Counted from the stretch's first letter, positions 32,966 through 44,296 are shown. The stretch: DNA of 64,000 nucleotides from Zhengitettix transpicula (GCA_037074705.1 CM073591.1:86470032-86534031), one strand, 5' to 3'. Translations and numbers: made by a program. The notes: a model not told the origin generated them from the sequence alone.

Positions 32966-33639
32966 TTTCCATAACCTAAATTATTCGCTCGATTAAATTA
33001 TATACAACTAAACATTCCAATTTCTTTTATCTCAGTATTCAAATAACTGTTTGTCAGCTTATGAGTGCTGATTATAGAAAATCAATAGACCACAATTTAT
33101 AAGCTTTTGGCCGAAAAACCATATTTAGGAAAGAGTCTTATAAACAGTCGAGTTTTGCTTATCCACTTATATTACTTTATTTTTACTTTCATTCAAGCCG
33201 CTGCGTTATTCGCAGTTTCTTTTTTTTTGAACGTATCATTTCTGATATCCACGAGTTAATAATCTTGAATCAATTAATTGTTTTGCGAAATCACATATAT
33301 TGACTCTGAACTTGTTTAATAATTAAATTACGCAAGCGAATCCTTTCCAGTTACCAGCCATGTATCGATTTAATTTCTAGGAATTTGTACTCGTTCCACG
33401 TCTGTGGTGATGTCATTCCACGGCGAATTCGACAAAGCGCAAACATCAATTTATGTGTGGACTAGAGCATGTAAATAGATAGATTATAAAACAAAGTTGG
33501 AAGTTTTGTTAATTACAAAGCTCTTGACTTAAGTAAACATATTTATTTCAATTACGAGTTGATAGTGCATAGAAAACCTTCATTCTCGCGCACGTATATT
33601 GTAGTACTAAAAACTAGAAATGCTAAAAAGGTTTTTTTT
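32966..33639. other. AT-rich stretch, nothing recognised
   Basis: No feature recognised. Confidence 0.5.
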
Positions 33640-33756
33640 AAAATGAAGCCCGGGGGCCCTAGTTAACCCTTGGCTACCTTCCTCTACCCTTCCGCATCCC
33701 CCCTTCCAAATCCCTTCCTATGCTATTAAATGGGAGTTGCCCAATGTGGATCACCC
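33640..33756 (+). repeat. Family A retroelement, 3' fragment (first of a tandem trio)
   Basis: Starts near AAAATGAAGCCCGGGGGCCC and runs to AATGTGGATCACCC, where it stops before the tail. A 18-bp linker separates it from the next copy. Confidence 0.9.
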
Positions 33757-33774
33757 ATAGGATGGGACTGGAAT

Positions 33775-34302
33775 CCTGCGAGAGGATTCTCTCGCAGGCA
33801 GAACCTTTTAGGAGAGATACGAAGGGGCTACGTTTGGGTATGTCTTTTCCTCTCCGTTTTTGAACTAAGGTTCCCACATGCCGAGGCACCTCGGCCTGTT
33901 TTGAGAGGTGTATGTTCCGGGGTCGCAGACCTTGGGCATACGGTAAGAGTTGTTCGCTATTCCCATTGGAATAGTCGGCCAGCTGCCTCCTAAACTGGTC
34001 GAGGCACGGAGAAGGGAATGCTGCGTCCCCACAGCAAACTCCTCTCCCGCTATCGGAAGGGCGTGGGACAAGTACCCAATGCCCGACCTACCCGATGCAG
34101 GTTTTTCTAAGGTTTTCCCTGCATTCCTTTAGGCGAATGCCGGGTAGGATCCTTAAAATATAGCCCGGGGGCCCTAGTTAACCCTTGGCTACCTTCCTCT
34201 ACCCTTCCGCATCCCCCCTTTCAAATCCCTTCCTATGCTATTAAAGGGGAGTTGCCCAATGTGGATTACCCTCATGTAGCCTGTTGCCCTAAATAAATAA
34301 AA
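33775..34302 (+). mobile_element. Family A retroelement, full-length copy (second of a tandem trio)
   Basis: Begins with a 24-nt near-palindrome (33,775-33,798; arms CCTGCGAGAG and CTCTCGCAGG, centre GATT), which is the family's 5' hairpin, and ends CCCTAAATAAATAAAA. Every core block is present. Together with the 12.5 kb copy it is the best guide to the full sequence. Confidence 0.93.
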
Positions 34303-34757
34303 TATGCCTTTTCCTCTCCAATTTTGAACTAAGGTTCCCACAAGTCGAGGCACCTCGGCCTGTTTTGAGAGGTGTATGTTCCGGGGTCACAGACCTTGGG
34401 CATACGATAAGAGTTGTTCTCCATTCCCATTGGAATAGTCGGCCAGCAGCCTCCTAAACTGGTCGAGGCACGGAGAAGGGAATGCTGCGTCCCCACAGCA
34501 AACTGCTCTCCCGCTATCGGAAGGGCGTGTGACAAGTACCCAATGCCCGACCTACCCGATGCAGGTTTTCTAGGGTTTTCCCTGCATTTCTTTAGGCGAA
34601 TGCCGGGTAGGATCCTTAAAATATAGCCCGGGGGCCCTAGTAACCCTTGGCTCCCTTCCTCTACCCTTCCGCATCCCCCCTTTCAAATGCCTTCCTATGC
34701 TATTAAAGGGGAGTTGCCCAACGTGGATTACCCTTATGTAGCCTGGTGCCCTAAAAA
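34303..34757 (+). mobile_element. Family A retroelement, 5'-truncated copy (third of a tandem trio)
   Basis: Begins abruptly at TATGCCTTTTCCTCTCC, directly after the A-rich tail of the second copy, and ends CCTGGTGCCCTAAAAATAAAA. It is very similar to the second copy. The same orientation and immediate contact suggest insertion into the tail of the previous copy, or a tandem duplication. Confidence 0.92.
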
Positions 34758-36014
34758 TAAAAATAAATCCTTTCTGTGAAGTAATTGCAACCTACTAGAA
34801 ATTACAAAAATAAAGTAAGATAAACAATAATTTAACTCTTGAAACTTTATGTGAAAGAAAAAATTATTTAATGATTTAATTGTTAAACCTCATGCTATAA
34901 TTGCAGTTAGACTTCCCCACACAATTTAGCTGCTGTGTTTAATTTCAGTGCAACAAATTCAACGTGCCGTAACCATCGTAGTGAGGAACCACACTACCCT
35001 ACTTGGTTCTACTCTCATTTTATAATGACGAGAACTCATAAATTCTGTAGCAAGTTCATTATAACTTGGAAACCAGTTAACAACTTCAATGAAACTTTTG
35101 TGGAAAATTAGGGAACACTGAACAACTTTCGTGGACAGCAAAGGTTCAGCTGATTAAACAGCGAGTTTCGCGCAATGTAATAAAATGCTTTCATAAAGGA
35201 GCGTTTTTTTCTTCATGTATACGTTCTTTTCTTTACTAAATCATATGAAGAGCCATTGTCTAATTTGATAAACAAGACAGTTGATTCACTTTCTGTATTC
35301 AAGAGTATCCAAAGCAGCAGTGTATATGTCGTAAACTCAAAATATTAATTGAACTTTAAAAGATAATATTCTTTGTTTAATTATTATTTGTAGATGTATT
35401 TACAATTAAAAATATTTTGAAAAGTATACTAAAGAATCTACCAGTAATATAAGTCAAAAGAAATACGTAAGATAAATTAAATTTCCATAATAACAGACAG
35501 TTTCAAATATTTTATTCATCTCAACGACGTTCTGTGCATATTTGTTCTTTCATCAGGTTGTTTATTTTATTTTTCTAACGTAACAGAAATGGTGTGAAGA
35601 TCAAACAATATATTTCAAATCACAAATTAATATAAATCATTTTTTAAAAAGTTTATCTCATAGAGAAATAAAAATTATTCAAACTTAAATGTTGAAAGTA
35701 ATAATAAAACTATATAAAATTTAAAATCAAATCATACATTTTCATCATTGTTATAATTTAAAAATAAATATTACGAATCATAAAGTAATTATAAAACTAA
35801 AATTATTAAAATAAAAATTACAAATTTATATAATTGATTAATTATAAAAAATTATATCTCAAGTTAAAAAATAATTAATTTTAAATATTACTTAATTTTG
35901 AGGTGGGTCATGGTTTTTATATTAATTTTCAATAAAAAGTTATTATAATTAACTAATAAATATTAAAATAAATTTCATTGTATCACAAGTCTGAGTATTA
36001 TTTAAGTTGACAAG
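34758..36014. other. Very AT-rich stretch
   Basis: No feature recognised. The part 35,600-35,980 is extremely AT-rich and made of short A and T runs. Confidence 0.5.
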
Positions 36015-36840
36015 AATGATAATTAAATCAGATCTATGGTTGTATATTATGAAAAGGGAACAATTTGTACCGGTTGTTCACATTTAATATGTGGTTGATT
36101 AATACTACGTGGCAGAATGTTTACTGAGCAAATAATGTCTTCGGTCGATATGTTCTGTTCATTAAAATGTTTTTTAACTCGTTTCAATCTGCATAGGAGT
36201 TTCAAATTTGAGTATTGAATAAACTTTCGTGTCGTGGCATAAAAGAGACAAAATTAATTACGGAATCAAAATAATTATAAATATATATCTTTATATTATA
36301 TTGAGGCGTTTGTGTGATAAATTGAATAATTTGTGTAAAATACAGTTGATGTAAGAAAGTGAAAATAAATAGAGATAACTATGTTTTGGGACTGATGAGG
36401 TAGTTTAAGATAAACAAATATATCTACATTTGTATTTATAAAAGTTTTTGGTCTAACAATATGTTCCTGAATGAGAGTATTATAATAAATATAATATTTT
36501 ATAAGTTATATAATAATACAGGAGCAGTGAGACTGTCGGGAGGACCAGTTAAGTTCACAGTTAATTTAGATAATTTATTGAGTGAAATAGTTTGACATAA
36601 TGTCAAGTTGGGAGAAACATTTAATAGTTCAGATTATATTGTTTTTTCCCAGAACTACATTTCTTCGGTGAGTCTGTAACTGTGCAAATAGTTGTTTGAT
36701 GTGATGTAATGAACCAGAGTTTGTTTAGAAGCAATATTTAGTAATCAACTATGTACAAAGTTCGTTGAAGATACACTTGGCTTACTCCATACGGTTACTG
36801 ATAGTTTTCACCGATATGCCCACAATACGCAAATTTCGGT
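36015..36840 (-). pseudogene. Possible unidentified protein-coding relic
   Basis: On the minus strand, 36,840-36,440 has about five stops in about 133 codons in one frame, fewer than expected from AT-rich DNA, and contains protein-like runs such as KLTVNLTGPPDSLTAPVLLY (near 36,570-36,500). After a low-complexity gap, a frame open for about 62 codons runs 36,240-36,015, with KKHFNEQNISTEDIICSVN. I recognise no domain. It could be a decayed transposon or other inserted gene, or chance. Not related to the PLE, Harbinger or mariner relics by eye. Confidence 0.25.
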
Positions 36841-37544
36841 GAGATATTTTATTAATATTTTGTTAATATGATTTGTTAAATGTGTAAATAAAAAGTTATA
36901 TAAATAAAATTATACAATATGTACGTACACTTATACTAATACGGAACATAAAAAAAATAGATTGTAAATATTGTATCTACTCGTACTGCAGTAATAAAAA
37001 AAATGAGCTAGTTTGTGCATTGCAGATATTTATCTATAATAAAACTAGTATGTGCATTCCTGATATGTTAATGTATTAATTTCATACTAATTTTTAGAGT
37101 ATTAATGTAAATGATCTTGTTTTGAAAATGCTGTTTATGTATTATACACATTAATCTTACGGAAAAAAGTCTCTACTTAATTCCAACTATTGTTTGGAAA
37201 TGTGATAGTTAAATTTGATTGTAAAACATGTGCCACTATTTGATTGTAATTACTTAGAATTGATGTACATGAATGATAAACAGCAGACAATAATTCTAAA
37301 TCACTGAGCCCTAAATTTTTAATGTGAACCATCAATTATTCCATCACAATTAACTTTAAATAGAAAATTAGGAGAATTAACGTTAAACATATGATATCAA
37401 CAGACCTCGACCACGTTTCTTCAATAAATGTGTCCTGCTCAGCGAACTCCATTTTACAACTGGTCACATTGCAGATTTACGTAAAATGCATTTTAATCAC
37501 CCTGCTTCGCTATTCACAAACCTATGTCATATTAATTGCCACTG
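36841..37544. other. AT-rich stretch with a small direct repeat
   Basis: Two similar 26-bp segments starting CTAGTTTGTGCATT and CTAGTATGTGCATT lie near 37,008 and 37,045. Nothing else recognised. Confidence 0.45.
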
Positions 37545-37805
37545 GATCGACGAAACTGCACGCTGTTACAAGTATCGGTAATTGATCGTAATTACCGCTC
37601 CCATAGATATTAATCCTATTTACTACGGCCGCAATTTAATTATAGCGTACTTGTAACTGGGGATGAACACAAAGCAGGCGCAATAGAGGGATTAGGCACG
37701 AAGTAGCTGCCGCTGGCTCTTGATTACAAAGTGCCGATAAAGAGGCAATCCGCTGTTTTCTCAATACAGGTGTCTGGTAACGACACCGACTACTCCGCTA
37801 TTAAA
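37545..37805. promoter_or_regulatory. GC-richer island with a palindromic homeodomain-type site
   Basis: At 37,576-37,597 two arms CGGTAATT and AATTACCG face each other across GATCGT. TAATTG/TAATTA cores are the usual homeodomain binding sequence, and paired inverted cores are bound by homeodomain dimers. A further AATTTAATTA lies near 37,632. The block lacks coding frames and stands out from AT-rich flanks. Regulatory function is inference. Confidence 0.3.
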
Positions 37806-38044
37806 TTACATGAAGTGAATAATGTATAAACACAAAATACATTAGCTGCATAGGCCTACTCCAGAAACTTGAAACTGAAGTCAATTACACATTAAAAAAC
37901 TTTAACTAATTAATCTAACAAAATTAAGTTTAAACAGAACAATATCAAGGTTTAACGCTAATCAGCACCCATATATATATATATCTCGACCGCATTTACA
38001 GAATAATAAAAATAACGAGACAGATTCTGTAACTTTGTTTATCC
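37806..38044. other. AT-rich stretch, nothing recognised
   Basis: Short interval with a small TA repeat near 37,974. Confidence 0.5.
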
Positions 38045-38260
38045 ACCATATACCTAATATGTAAAATGTATGGTGGTCGTCTTTAAAAGAAGAACCTCAC
38101 TTCTGCATACGTTCCTTCCACAATTTCTGTTTTTGTCCTTCCGACAGGCTACTCTGTGATCAATTTTTGGTTTGATTTGATTTAGGGAAAGAATCAAATC
38201 GCTCCGTGCTAAATCAGGGGAGTATGGAGGTTGTTCAACAACTGTGATAACTGGCGAAGA
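38045..38260 (-). pseudogene. mariner transposase, catalytic C-terminal relic
   Basis: The minus-strand frame reads ITVVEQPPYSPDLARSD (around 38,251-38,200). PPYSPDLAP(C/S)D is the hallmark of mariner transposases and includes the third catalytic aspartate of the DD34D triad. Downstream the similarity fades (ILSLNQIKPKIDHR, then NVCRSEVLL). The upstream HDNA box with the second aspartate is not recognisable. It is a fragment without visible terminal repeats. The 29.1 kb relic covers the following C-terminal part. Confidence 0.85.
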
Positions 38261-38262
38261 AT

Positions 38263-38317
38263 GTAAGTAAATCCGAGATGGGTGTGTATTTTAGTAAACC
38301 ACCCATCTCGAGCTTAC
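38263..38317. repeat. Short inverted repeat next to the mariner relic
   Basis: The arms CGAGATGGGTG (38,274-38,284) and CACCCATCTCG (38,300-38,310) are exact complements. Outer GTAAG (38,263) and CTTAC (38,313) also pair. The loop is about 15 nt. Confidence 0.85.
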
Positions 38318-38899
38318 TTATAACCTGAATTTAGTATAAATTATATAAATACATACCATTTTATTCTCTTATTTACAAATTTTAGATTAAAATGAGCATG
38401 AAGGCCGAAAGTTCATAGCACGTGTACTGTTGGACTTATAATTTACAATAAACTGTTAAATAGACGACATAAGTGGTTTTGATTATTTATGATTGTTAAC
38501 TTTTACCAATGAGTACCCATGACGGTGTCTTGGATATAGAGGGAAACGATTCATGAAAACATTTCTTGTTTTGCTCTTGAGGAAGATCATTCTTCGATTG
38601 CAGTTTGATTTGAGTATCATACGAAACTATCCACGTATCATCAACTTTAATAATGACTTAGCACGATTCTTATTTAATACTAGCTGAATTCTCATAATTA
38701 AGCTCAACGACATCCATAACTCCTGATTTGACTCCAATCTCGGTTGTTTTTGTTTTATTTTTGTATACTGCCCCACCTTCCCTATCCCTAAAACTGTTTC
38801 CCTCCAATACCGAAAAGTGTTGAAATTACACACTAAAATATCTGGAAAAACGCTATCTATCTCATTGACCCCGAAAAATATTATTTCAATGAAACTATC
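38318..38899. other. AT-rich stretch, nothing recognised
   Basis: No feature recognised; the 68-codon minus-strand frame at 38,627-38,833 has no known domain. Confidence 0.45.
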
Positions 38900-39100
38900 G
38901 GCCGTTTAACATGTTTGGAAACTTCCACCCCGGTCCTTGGAGCGGTAGTCATGTCCTATCCCCACAGTGTTTGTTTCCTGATCGCAAGGACCACGTGTAC
39001 GAAATTTGGTCAAAATTTGTTCCACGGGTGTAGATTTATATGGGTAACATACACACAAAAAAACAGTTTATTTTATTTATTAGATATTTTCAACTAGTGT
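38900..39100 (+). repeat. Possible 3' tail of a LINE or related repeat
   Basis: The stretch ACGAAATTTGGTCAAAATTT, then GTTCCACGGGTGTAG and ACATACACACAAAAAAACAG, has the layout of many insect non-LTR or SINE 3' ends (a 'gaaATTTGGTcaaaAT...gTtcCA' block before an ACA/A-rich tail). No coding part is recognisable. Judged from general pattern only. Confidence 0.35.
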
Positions 39101-40116
39101 AAATAATTCGCTGATCGTCTTAGCTAAGATGTTATTCCTCATGTTGTAATACATGTCTGATATGGATAAGAGTCTGGAAAGATATAGTATCCAAATGATC
39201 AGAGGCGGATTGGGCGACGAATTGGAAAGAGATATTGTTCACAAATGAAGCAATAAACAGGATTGGTGCAGGAGAATGCTTGTAAGACTAAAAATTTACC
39301 CTTTCACGCAGGTACGTAACGTATAAGGAATACTCATCAACGTGAAAAATAATTTAAAAATTATAAATTAAGGCCTGGGTGATTTGCAATAGTTGAGAAT
39401 ATTTGGCTACGCCTTACCGACGGGGACACAAAATTAAACTCAGGGAATTGAGGAAAATGATTCGTAGAAAGAAGAGGTCTGCGAGGTAATAAGGATAACG
39501 AGATGTAAATATGAAGATGAGAGGGCATGGCTACTTAAATGAATGAGCCATTGAGGCGTTTCATTAGCACACTCTGCATTTTAAGTCCGTTCTTCCAGGA
39601 AAGCTCGATACATTCCTTCAACGTGAGCTATAGGCCCAACAATTGTTCAGAACAAGTTATGAGATGCATTGATGATTCTAAGTCAGTTTTAAGACTGCTT
39701 AAATATGAATTGGTGCGCATGAGCGTAATATAAGAGTATAGTAATTCCATATGCTAAACTGATCGATAATAGATATCTGGACATTCGGAAACGGTCTTCA
39801 ATACACATTTACAATATCTTTTTCAAGATATGAGCGTAAATTCGACGAGCCTGAGAAATCCTGTGACTAATGGAAGCAGTACTTCGAGTTATCTGGCAAT
39901 TTTAAGAATGTAAACCGCAGCATTTACTTACGCTGCAAAAGTCTTGTTCCAAATTAAAAGTTCACCGTTCTGTGTAATTATAAGGCCCAGATGCATGACC
40001 CTGAGATAATATGTAGGTTATACACACAGATTAATGTATATTTATTACTTGCTTCTTTGTACACAATAAAATTTAATTTTTTTTATTTTAATTTGTATTA
40101 ACATGTTACTAGTAAA
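39101..40116. other. AT-rich to balanced stretch, nothing recognised
   Basis: No repeat match or coding domain seen over about 1 kb. The 64-codon frame at 39,539-39,733 has no known domain. Confidence 0.45.
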
Positions 40117-41010
40117 TCTATCTATATAATAAAAAAGGATGTATTTTTGTATGTATGTATGTATGTATTTACGTTGTTCTTTATACAAATTTTATCGCGT
40201 GGACAGAATGCAACAAAAATTGGTATACGTATTCTGCCAAAATCGAGAACCGGTACTGTGGGGGTGACAAACCACTAGCATAAATGGGAAAAGAATTATA
40301 ATTTTAAAAAGTGATCATTAAGTGATAAATTACTGCGCGCCAATATATCATGACATCACGCGACAGAGAGAGACGTTACTACGCGACGAACAAAGGAAAT
40401 AGGTCGATTTTTCCGTAATGAAATGAAGCAGAAATATTTTCATTGAATAAAAGTATAATTCTATCCAGTAATACTCCATCGAGTGATAATAAAGAACAAT
40501 ACAAAACACTTTACAATCGTTGCGGAAAATGTTAGTTAATTTAGTGAGTGCAATATGGCCACCATTTCTTTACATTTGGAATGTAGCTATCAATTTGATC
40601 ACTTCAATCCTTCGTAATGTGCGAATACTGATGGACAATTATACTCAAGAAGTACTGTCTGAAGACTTACTGACAATTATTTGTTCGCGGAGAATTATAT
40701 TTCTAAAGAATAACGATGGTATGTTTGTTGCTATTATGCAATTAAATCCTATGTATCTTATAGCTATTAAATTAATGCAGTATATTTATGTATTGGTAAA
40801 GAAATTCGGAGGTATGTTTGTTGAGATTGATGCAATAAAATTCAATGTATTTTATAGCTGTTCAATTAAAGCACTATTGGTCGAAATTGTGTACGGAACT
40901 AGGAATAGTTAGATTTAGGTTGTGTCTTCTTGACTAAAGATTAATAAAGAATTAAATTCTTTTTCGGGTTTATATAAATAAGACACGGGCAACGCCGGGC
41001 ACTCAGCTAG
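40117..41010 (+). mobile_element. Non-autonomous Helitron
   Basis: It begins TCTATCTATATAATAAAAAA (a start at 40,121 is equally possible), with an A before the TC, and contains a (GTAT)n tract near 40,149. It ends ACGGGCAACGCCGGGCACTC, then AGCTAG followed by a host T at 41,011. A 5' TC, a 3' CTRR end, insertion between A and T and the lack of a target duplication or inverted ends are the marks of Helitrons. The GGGCAACGCCGGG..CT-CAGCTAGT end is a familiar insect Helitron terminus. No Rep/helicase coding is present. A 130-codon open frame (40,520-40,912) partly arises from an internal 93-bp duplication and is not a recognisable protein. Confidence 0.75.
40718..40870. repeat. Imperfect 93-bp tandem duplication inside the Helitron
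   Basis: GGTATGTTTGTTG occurs at 40,718 and again at 40,811, each followed by a diverged form of the same downstream sequence (ATGCAATTAAAT / ATGCAATAAAAT; TATAGCT). The 93-bp period is a multiple of three, which keeps the frame open across it. Confidence 0.65.
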
Positions 41011-41828
41011 TATACTAATAAATATAAAATTTTATAGAAAGGATTTAAATTTAATAATGAAGTTAATCACGGACTCCCACCAAGTTAAAGAAAATAAATA
41101 ACTAGTACAATACTTCACTTGTTATTAAATTTGAACCAACCACGTTAAACCTTACAGTATACATAATTTCATGTTTATTGGGAAAATACTGCGTGTTTAA
41201 CGTCAATACAAATTTTGAAATTCTACACGTATTTAATTTTCAATTTTGCTTTAGCAAACTTAGTATTTTAGCAGTTAATGGACCCTTATGCACACATACG
41301 CAATAAAAAGATAATGCTGTAACTTGGTAGCTATATACCAGGTGCAGTCAAGTGGTTTCTGTGCTAAGCCTATATCTGGCGAAATTACAAGTTACTACTC
41401 GATTAATCGACTTGCAATGGGTGAGTAGCTTGAATATGATCACGTGTTTCCATTACGTCGTAAAATGTCGGATGCGAAAAATTATCAGTTCGTTACCCGA
41501 AAATTCCGTCCCAACGCTGACTAGTAGTGGACTCCATGGGTGGAAGGAAGGCCGAAGAGGAAGGCTGGAACAGTGAAAATTGTTCAGATAATGGATTGGC
41601 ATTGAGGAAAGACAATTTATCATTACGCAGTATCAGTAATGAATAATTCCAGTTTGGCAAGAGAAAACTTGAAGATAGTTCATGTCCAACTACGAGCCAG
41701 TTTTTGGACTTAGATCAACATACTTTGTAGAGATATAAGTATGCTACAAAGAGCTAACGGCTACGTTAGTGCGTAGTGAATACGTGAATCAAATTTTCAC
41801 CGGAAATCAGCGAGAACGACAACGTATA
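41011..41828. other. Stretch between Helitron and Harbinger-like element
   Basis: AT-rich at first, more balanced at 41,330-41,828. The 74-codon frame at 41,352-41,576 has no known domain. Nothing recognised. Confidence 0.45.
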
Positions 41829-41831
41829 TAA

Positions 41832-43371
41832 GGCCCCTATCACATTATCCGTTTATCTCCCGGATTATCCCGTCTGGGGATAAAACGGACGTCGAAAATC
41901 TGAACCGGAAACAAGTAAAAAATTATTACGGATAAAACCCCTGAAAGGAACAGCTGATGCACTCAGTTTGTGGTTGTCGTTTGTGCTGTTTTAATAAATC
42001 GTGAACAAATTCTTACTAATTATAGGAATTAATAATAATAATATTCAGTTCGACCTTCTTAAACACAAACTTTAAATACAGAAATAATAATTCATAAAAT
42101 TTAAATTTATAAGTACCAGACTTTTCGACGCGGATTTAAAGTTTGTCTGCATCAAGGTCGTATTTTGTATTATTATTTTAACAAACGTTAAAATCTACGT
42201 TATATTTAGTAATTAACCCCAATTTTTTTAATCAGTCATCAAATTGAAATTTTAAAATAATTCTTCAATTTCAAAATTTTTATTTCGATTTTGGAGAAAC
42301 TTTCTGCAATTTTTCATATTCATCTGTACGAGGAAAAAATTCACATCACAAGGTCTGCAAGTTTTTACATAATTCAAACCAAAAATCAGTCCTCGAGTTA
42401 ATCAGTGTTCCATTAACATCTCATCTTTATTAAAAAGTAGCTTTCGACAATTAGTCAACATCAGCTGAAATTAAAAAAAATATAAACCTTCACATAAAGT
42501 AAAGTACAAACTACAACAAGGTCAAATTGGTTAAAACAAAGATGAGTTAATGTAACACTCATTTAACTAGAGTACTGATTTTTTTGTTTTAATTATTTAA
42601 AGAAAAAATTTTTATAACCATTTACATTTAAACAACAATCTACATACAAATGTTTTATACATAAAATTATATTTTTAATACTCTTTAAAAGCAAACTATT
42701 AATTTCAATTTTGAATATGAAGAACTATTATCTCATATAAATTTTACTACCGATTATAAACATTGTGTTTAATTACTAAAATAAAAAATTTATTAATCAT
42801 CATTCTTTTAATATAAATTTATATTCTTGAAGAAAAATTACATATTATTGCATTTTTTTAATATAATGTTTGCCTATACAGACGACGAAAATGTTATCTA
42901 TCAGTGAAAGGGATTATTTATTATATTACTTGAGGATTTGGGGAAAGATAAAATATATTTTACAATTATTTTTGTATGGCCATTGCCTCACTTGACGAAT
43001 CACATGAAAAATGTAAGGATATTCACCATAACACACACTTATGGAATTGTATACAAACAACCGAGATGCTGACCATAACATTAAGGTAAATAAAAATATA
43101 TGATATGTTTATGCGCAAAGAATTAAAATATATGCTTGGTCCCACCACAGCTCACACAAGGACGTTATTGTTGTCAGAGAAATATTCTTGTTTCCCGGGA
43201 TGTACGCAGTGGCAGCTCCGGACGACACACTCGTCCCCGTCCGTTTATTTCCCGTCACCGGACAGTGTGAAAGGGGCCATAAGTTTCTTCAGCCGACTAA
43301 AAGAATATCTCCGTCCGTTTTTTCTCCGGCCGGGGAAATCCGGGAGAAAAACGGATAGTGTGAAAGGAGCC
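41832..43371. mobile_element. Harbinger-like non-autonomous DNA transposon, 1.54 kb
   Basis: It has about 60-bp inverted ends: left (41,832-41,891) GGCCCCTATCACATTATCCG, with TTTATCTCCCGGATTATCCC further in; right, reversed (43,371-43,311), GGCTCCTTTCACACTATCCG, with TTTTTCTCCCGGATTTCCCC. Both ends are flanked by TAA (41,829-41,831 and 43,372-43,374), a perfect 3-bp target duplication of the PIF/Harbinger type. The interior is AT-rich and non-coding. A second right-end-like sequence, GGACAGTGTGAAAGGGGCC, sits inside at 43,260-43,278. The ends differ from those of the 22.15 kb element, so it belongs to another family. A superfamily with a similar 3-bp TWA duplication cannot be excluded. Confidence 0.85.
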
Positions 43372-43374
43372 TAA

Positions 43375-43796
43375 CAACCGCCAACCCTCACGCATTCGGG
43401 ACCGTATAAGCAATACAGTCGTAACACACTGGAAAGGACGGCACATGGTGGCAACAGATCCCAAGGGGGTTCTATGATGTTACAGTATGTATTAAAGAAA
43501 CTAAAAAAATATCTCTGCTATGCTGCCCATAGATGACCTTTGGGAATAGAGTCGTTTCCATGCTGTTAGGAATAATAAATTTAAATCTAAAGAAATTAAA
43601 TCATGCATAATTTGGTTCCCAACACAATAATAATAATGAAATTATGTATGACTGCTAATTAATGTGGAACATTGAGATTAGAAAATGTTATTTTTAGCAC
43701 GCGCACATCTGTGATTGTGCACTTCAAACAACTCACCATGCCCTCTGTCTGCTACTTCTAACATACAGTTCTATAAGCTCATATATTGCATATAAA
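43375..43796. other. Stretch without recognised features
   Basis: Mixed composition. The motif CACATGGTGGCAAC at 43,443 resembles family A over 14 bp, but the flanks do not match. Confidence 0.45.
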
Positions 43797-44296
43797 TGAA
43801 TTTGTAGAGACGGAGACCATTGGGGATGCCTTCTCCTCCCTCCGTTTTTGAACTAAGGTTCCCAAAAGCCAGGGCACCTGGGCCTGTTTTGAAAGGTGTA
43901 TGTTCCGGGGTCACATACAGTGGGAATACGATAACAGTTATTCGGTGTTCTCATTGGAACAGTTGGCCAGCTGCCTCCTAAACTGGTCGAGGCACGGTGA
44001 AGGGAATGCTGCGGCCTCACAGAAAACCCCTTCTCCCGCCATCGGAAGGGCGTAGGACAAGTACCCAATGCCCGATCTACCTAATGCAGGTTTTCTAGGG
44101 TTTGTCCTGCATTACGTTTGGGCGAATGCCGGGTAGGATCCTTAAACTATAGTCAGTGGGAACTAGTTAACCCTTGGCTACCTTCCTCTACCCTTCCACC
44201 ATCCCCGTTTCAAATCCCTCCCTATGTTATTAAACGGGAGTTTCCACCATTTGGATTACCCTCATGTAGCCTGTTACTCTAAAGAAATTGAATTTG
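43797..44296 (+). mobile_element. Family A retroelement (subfamily 3) with 8-bp target-site duplication
   Basis: The element itself runs 43,805-44,288 and is flanked by TGAATTTG at 43,797-43,804 and 44,289-44,296. It starts at TAGAGACGGAGACC, so it lacks the 5' hairpin. It ends CCTCATGTAGCCTGTTACTC then TAAAGAAAT. It is more diverged than subfamily 1 and shares its 5' variant (GAGACGGAG, GGGGATGCCTTCT) with the 7.7 kb copy. Confidence 0.92.

Noticed and set aside
33865..34071. Repeated 60-70 codon frames starting MSHALPIAGE that recur in many places
   Set aside because: They are all the same strand of family A copies (also at 12.7, 23.8, 25.9, 34.3 and 56.6 kb). The frame is broken in several copies and has no domain, so I treat it as a by-product of a GC-richer non-coding repeat.
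40520..40912. 130-codon open frame
   Set aside because: It lies inside a non-autonomous Helitron and includes an internal 93-bp duplication; no Helitron protein motif is present.
43440..43460. Further family A fragment (CACATGGTGGCAAC)
   Set aside because: Only 14 bp match, with unrelated flanks; chance cannot be excluded.
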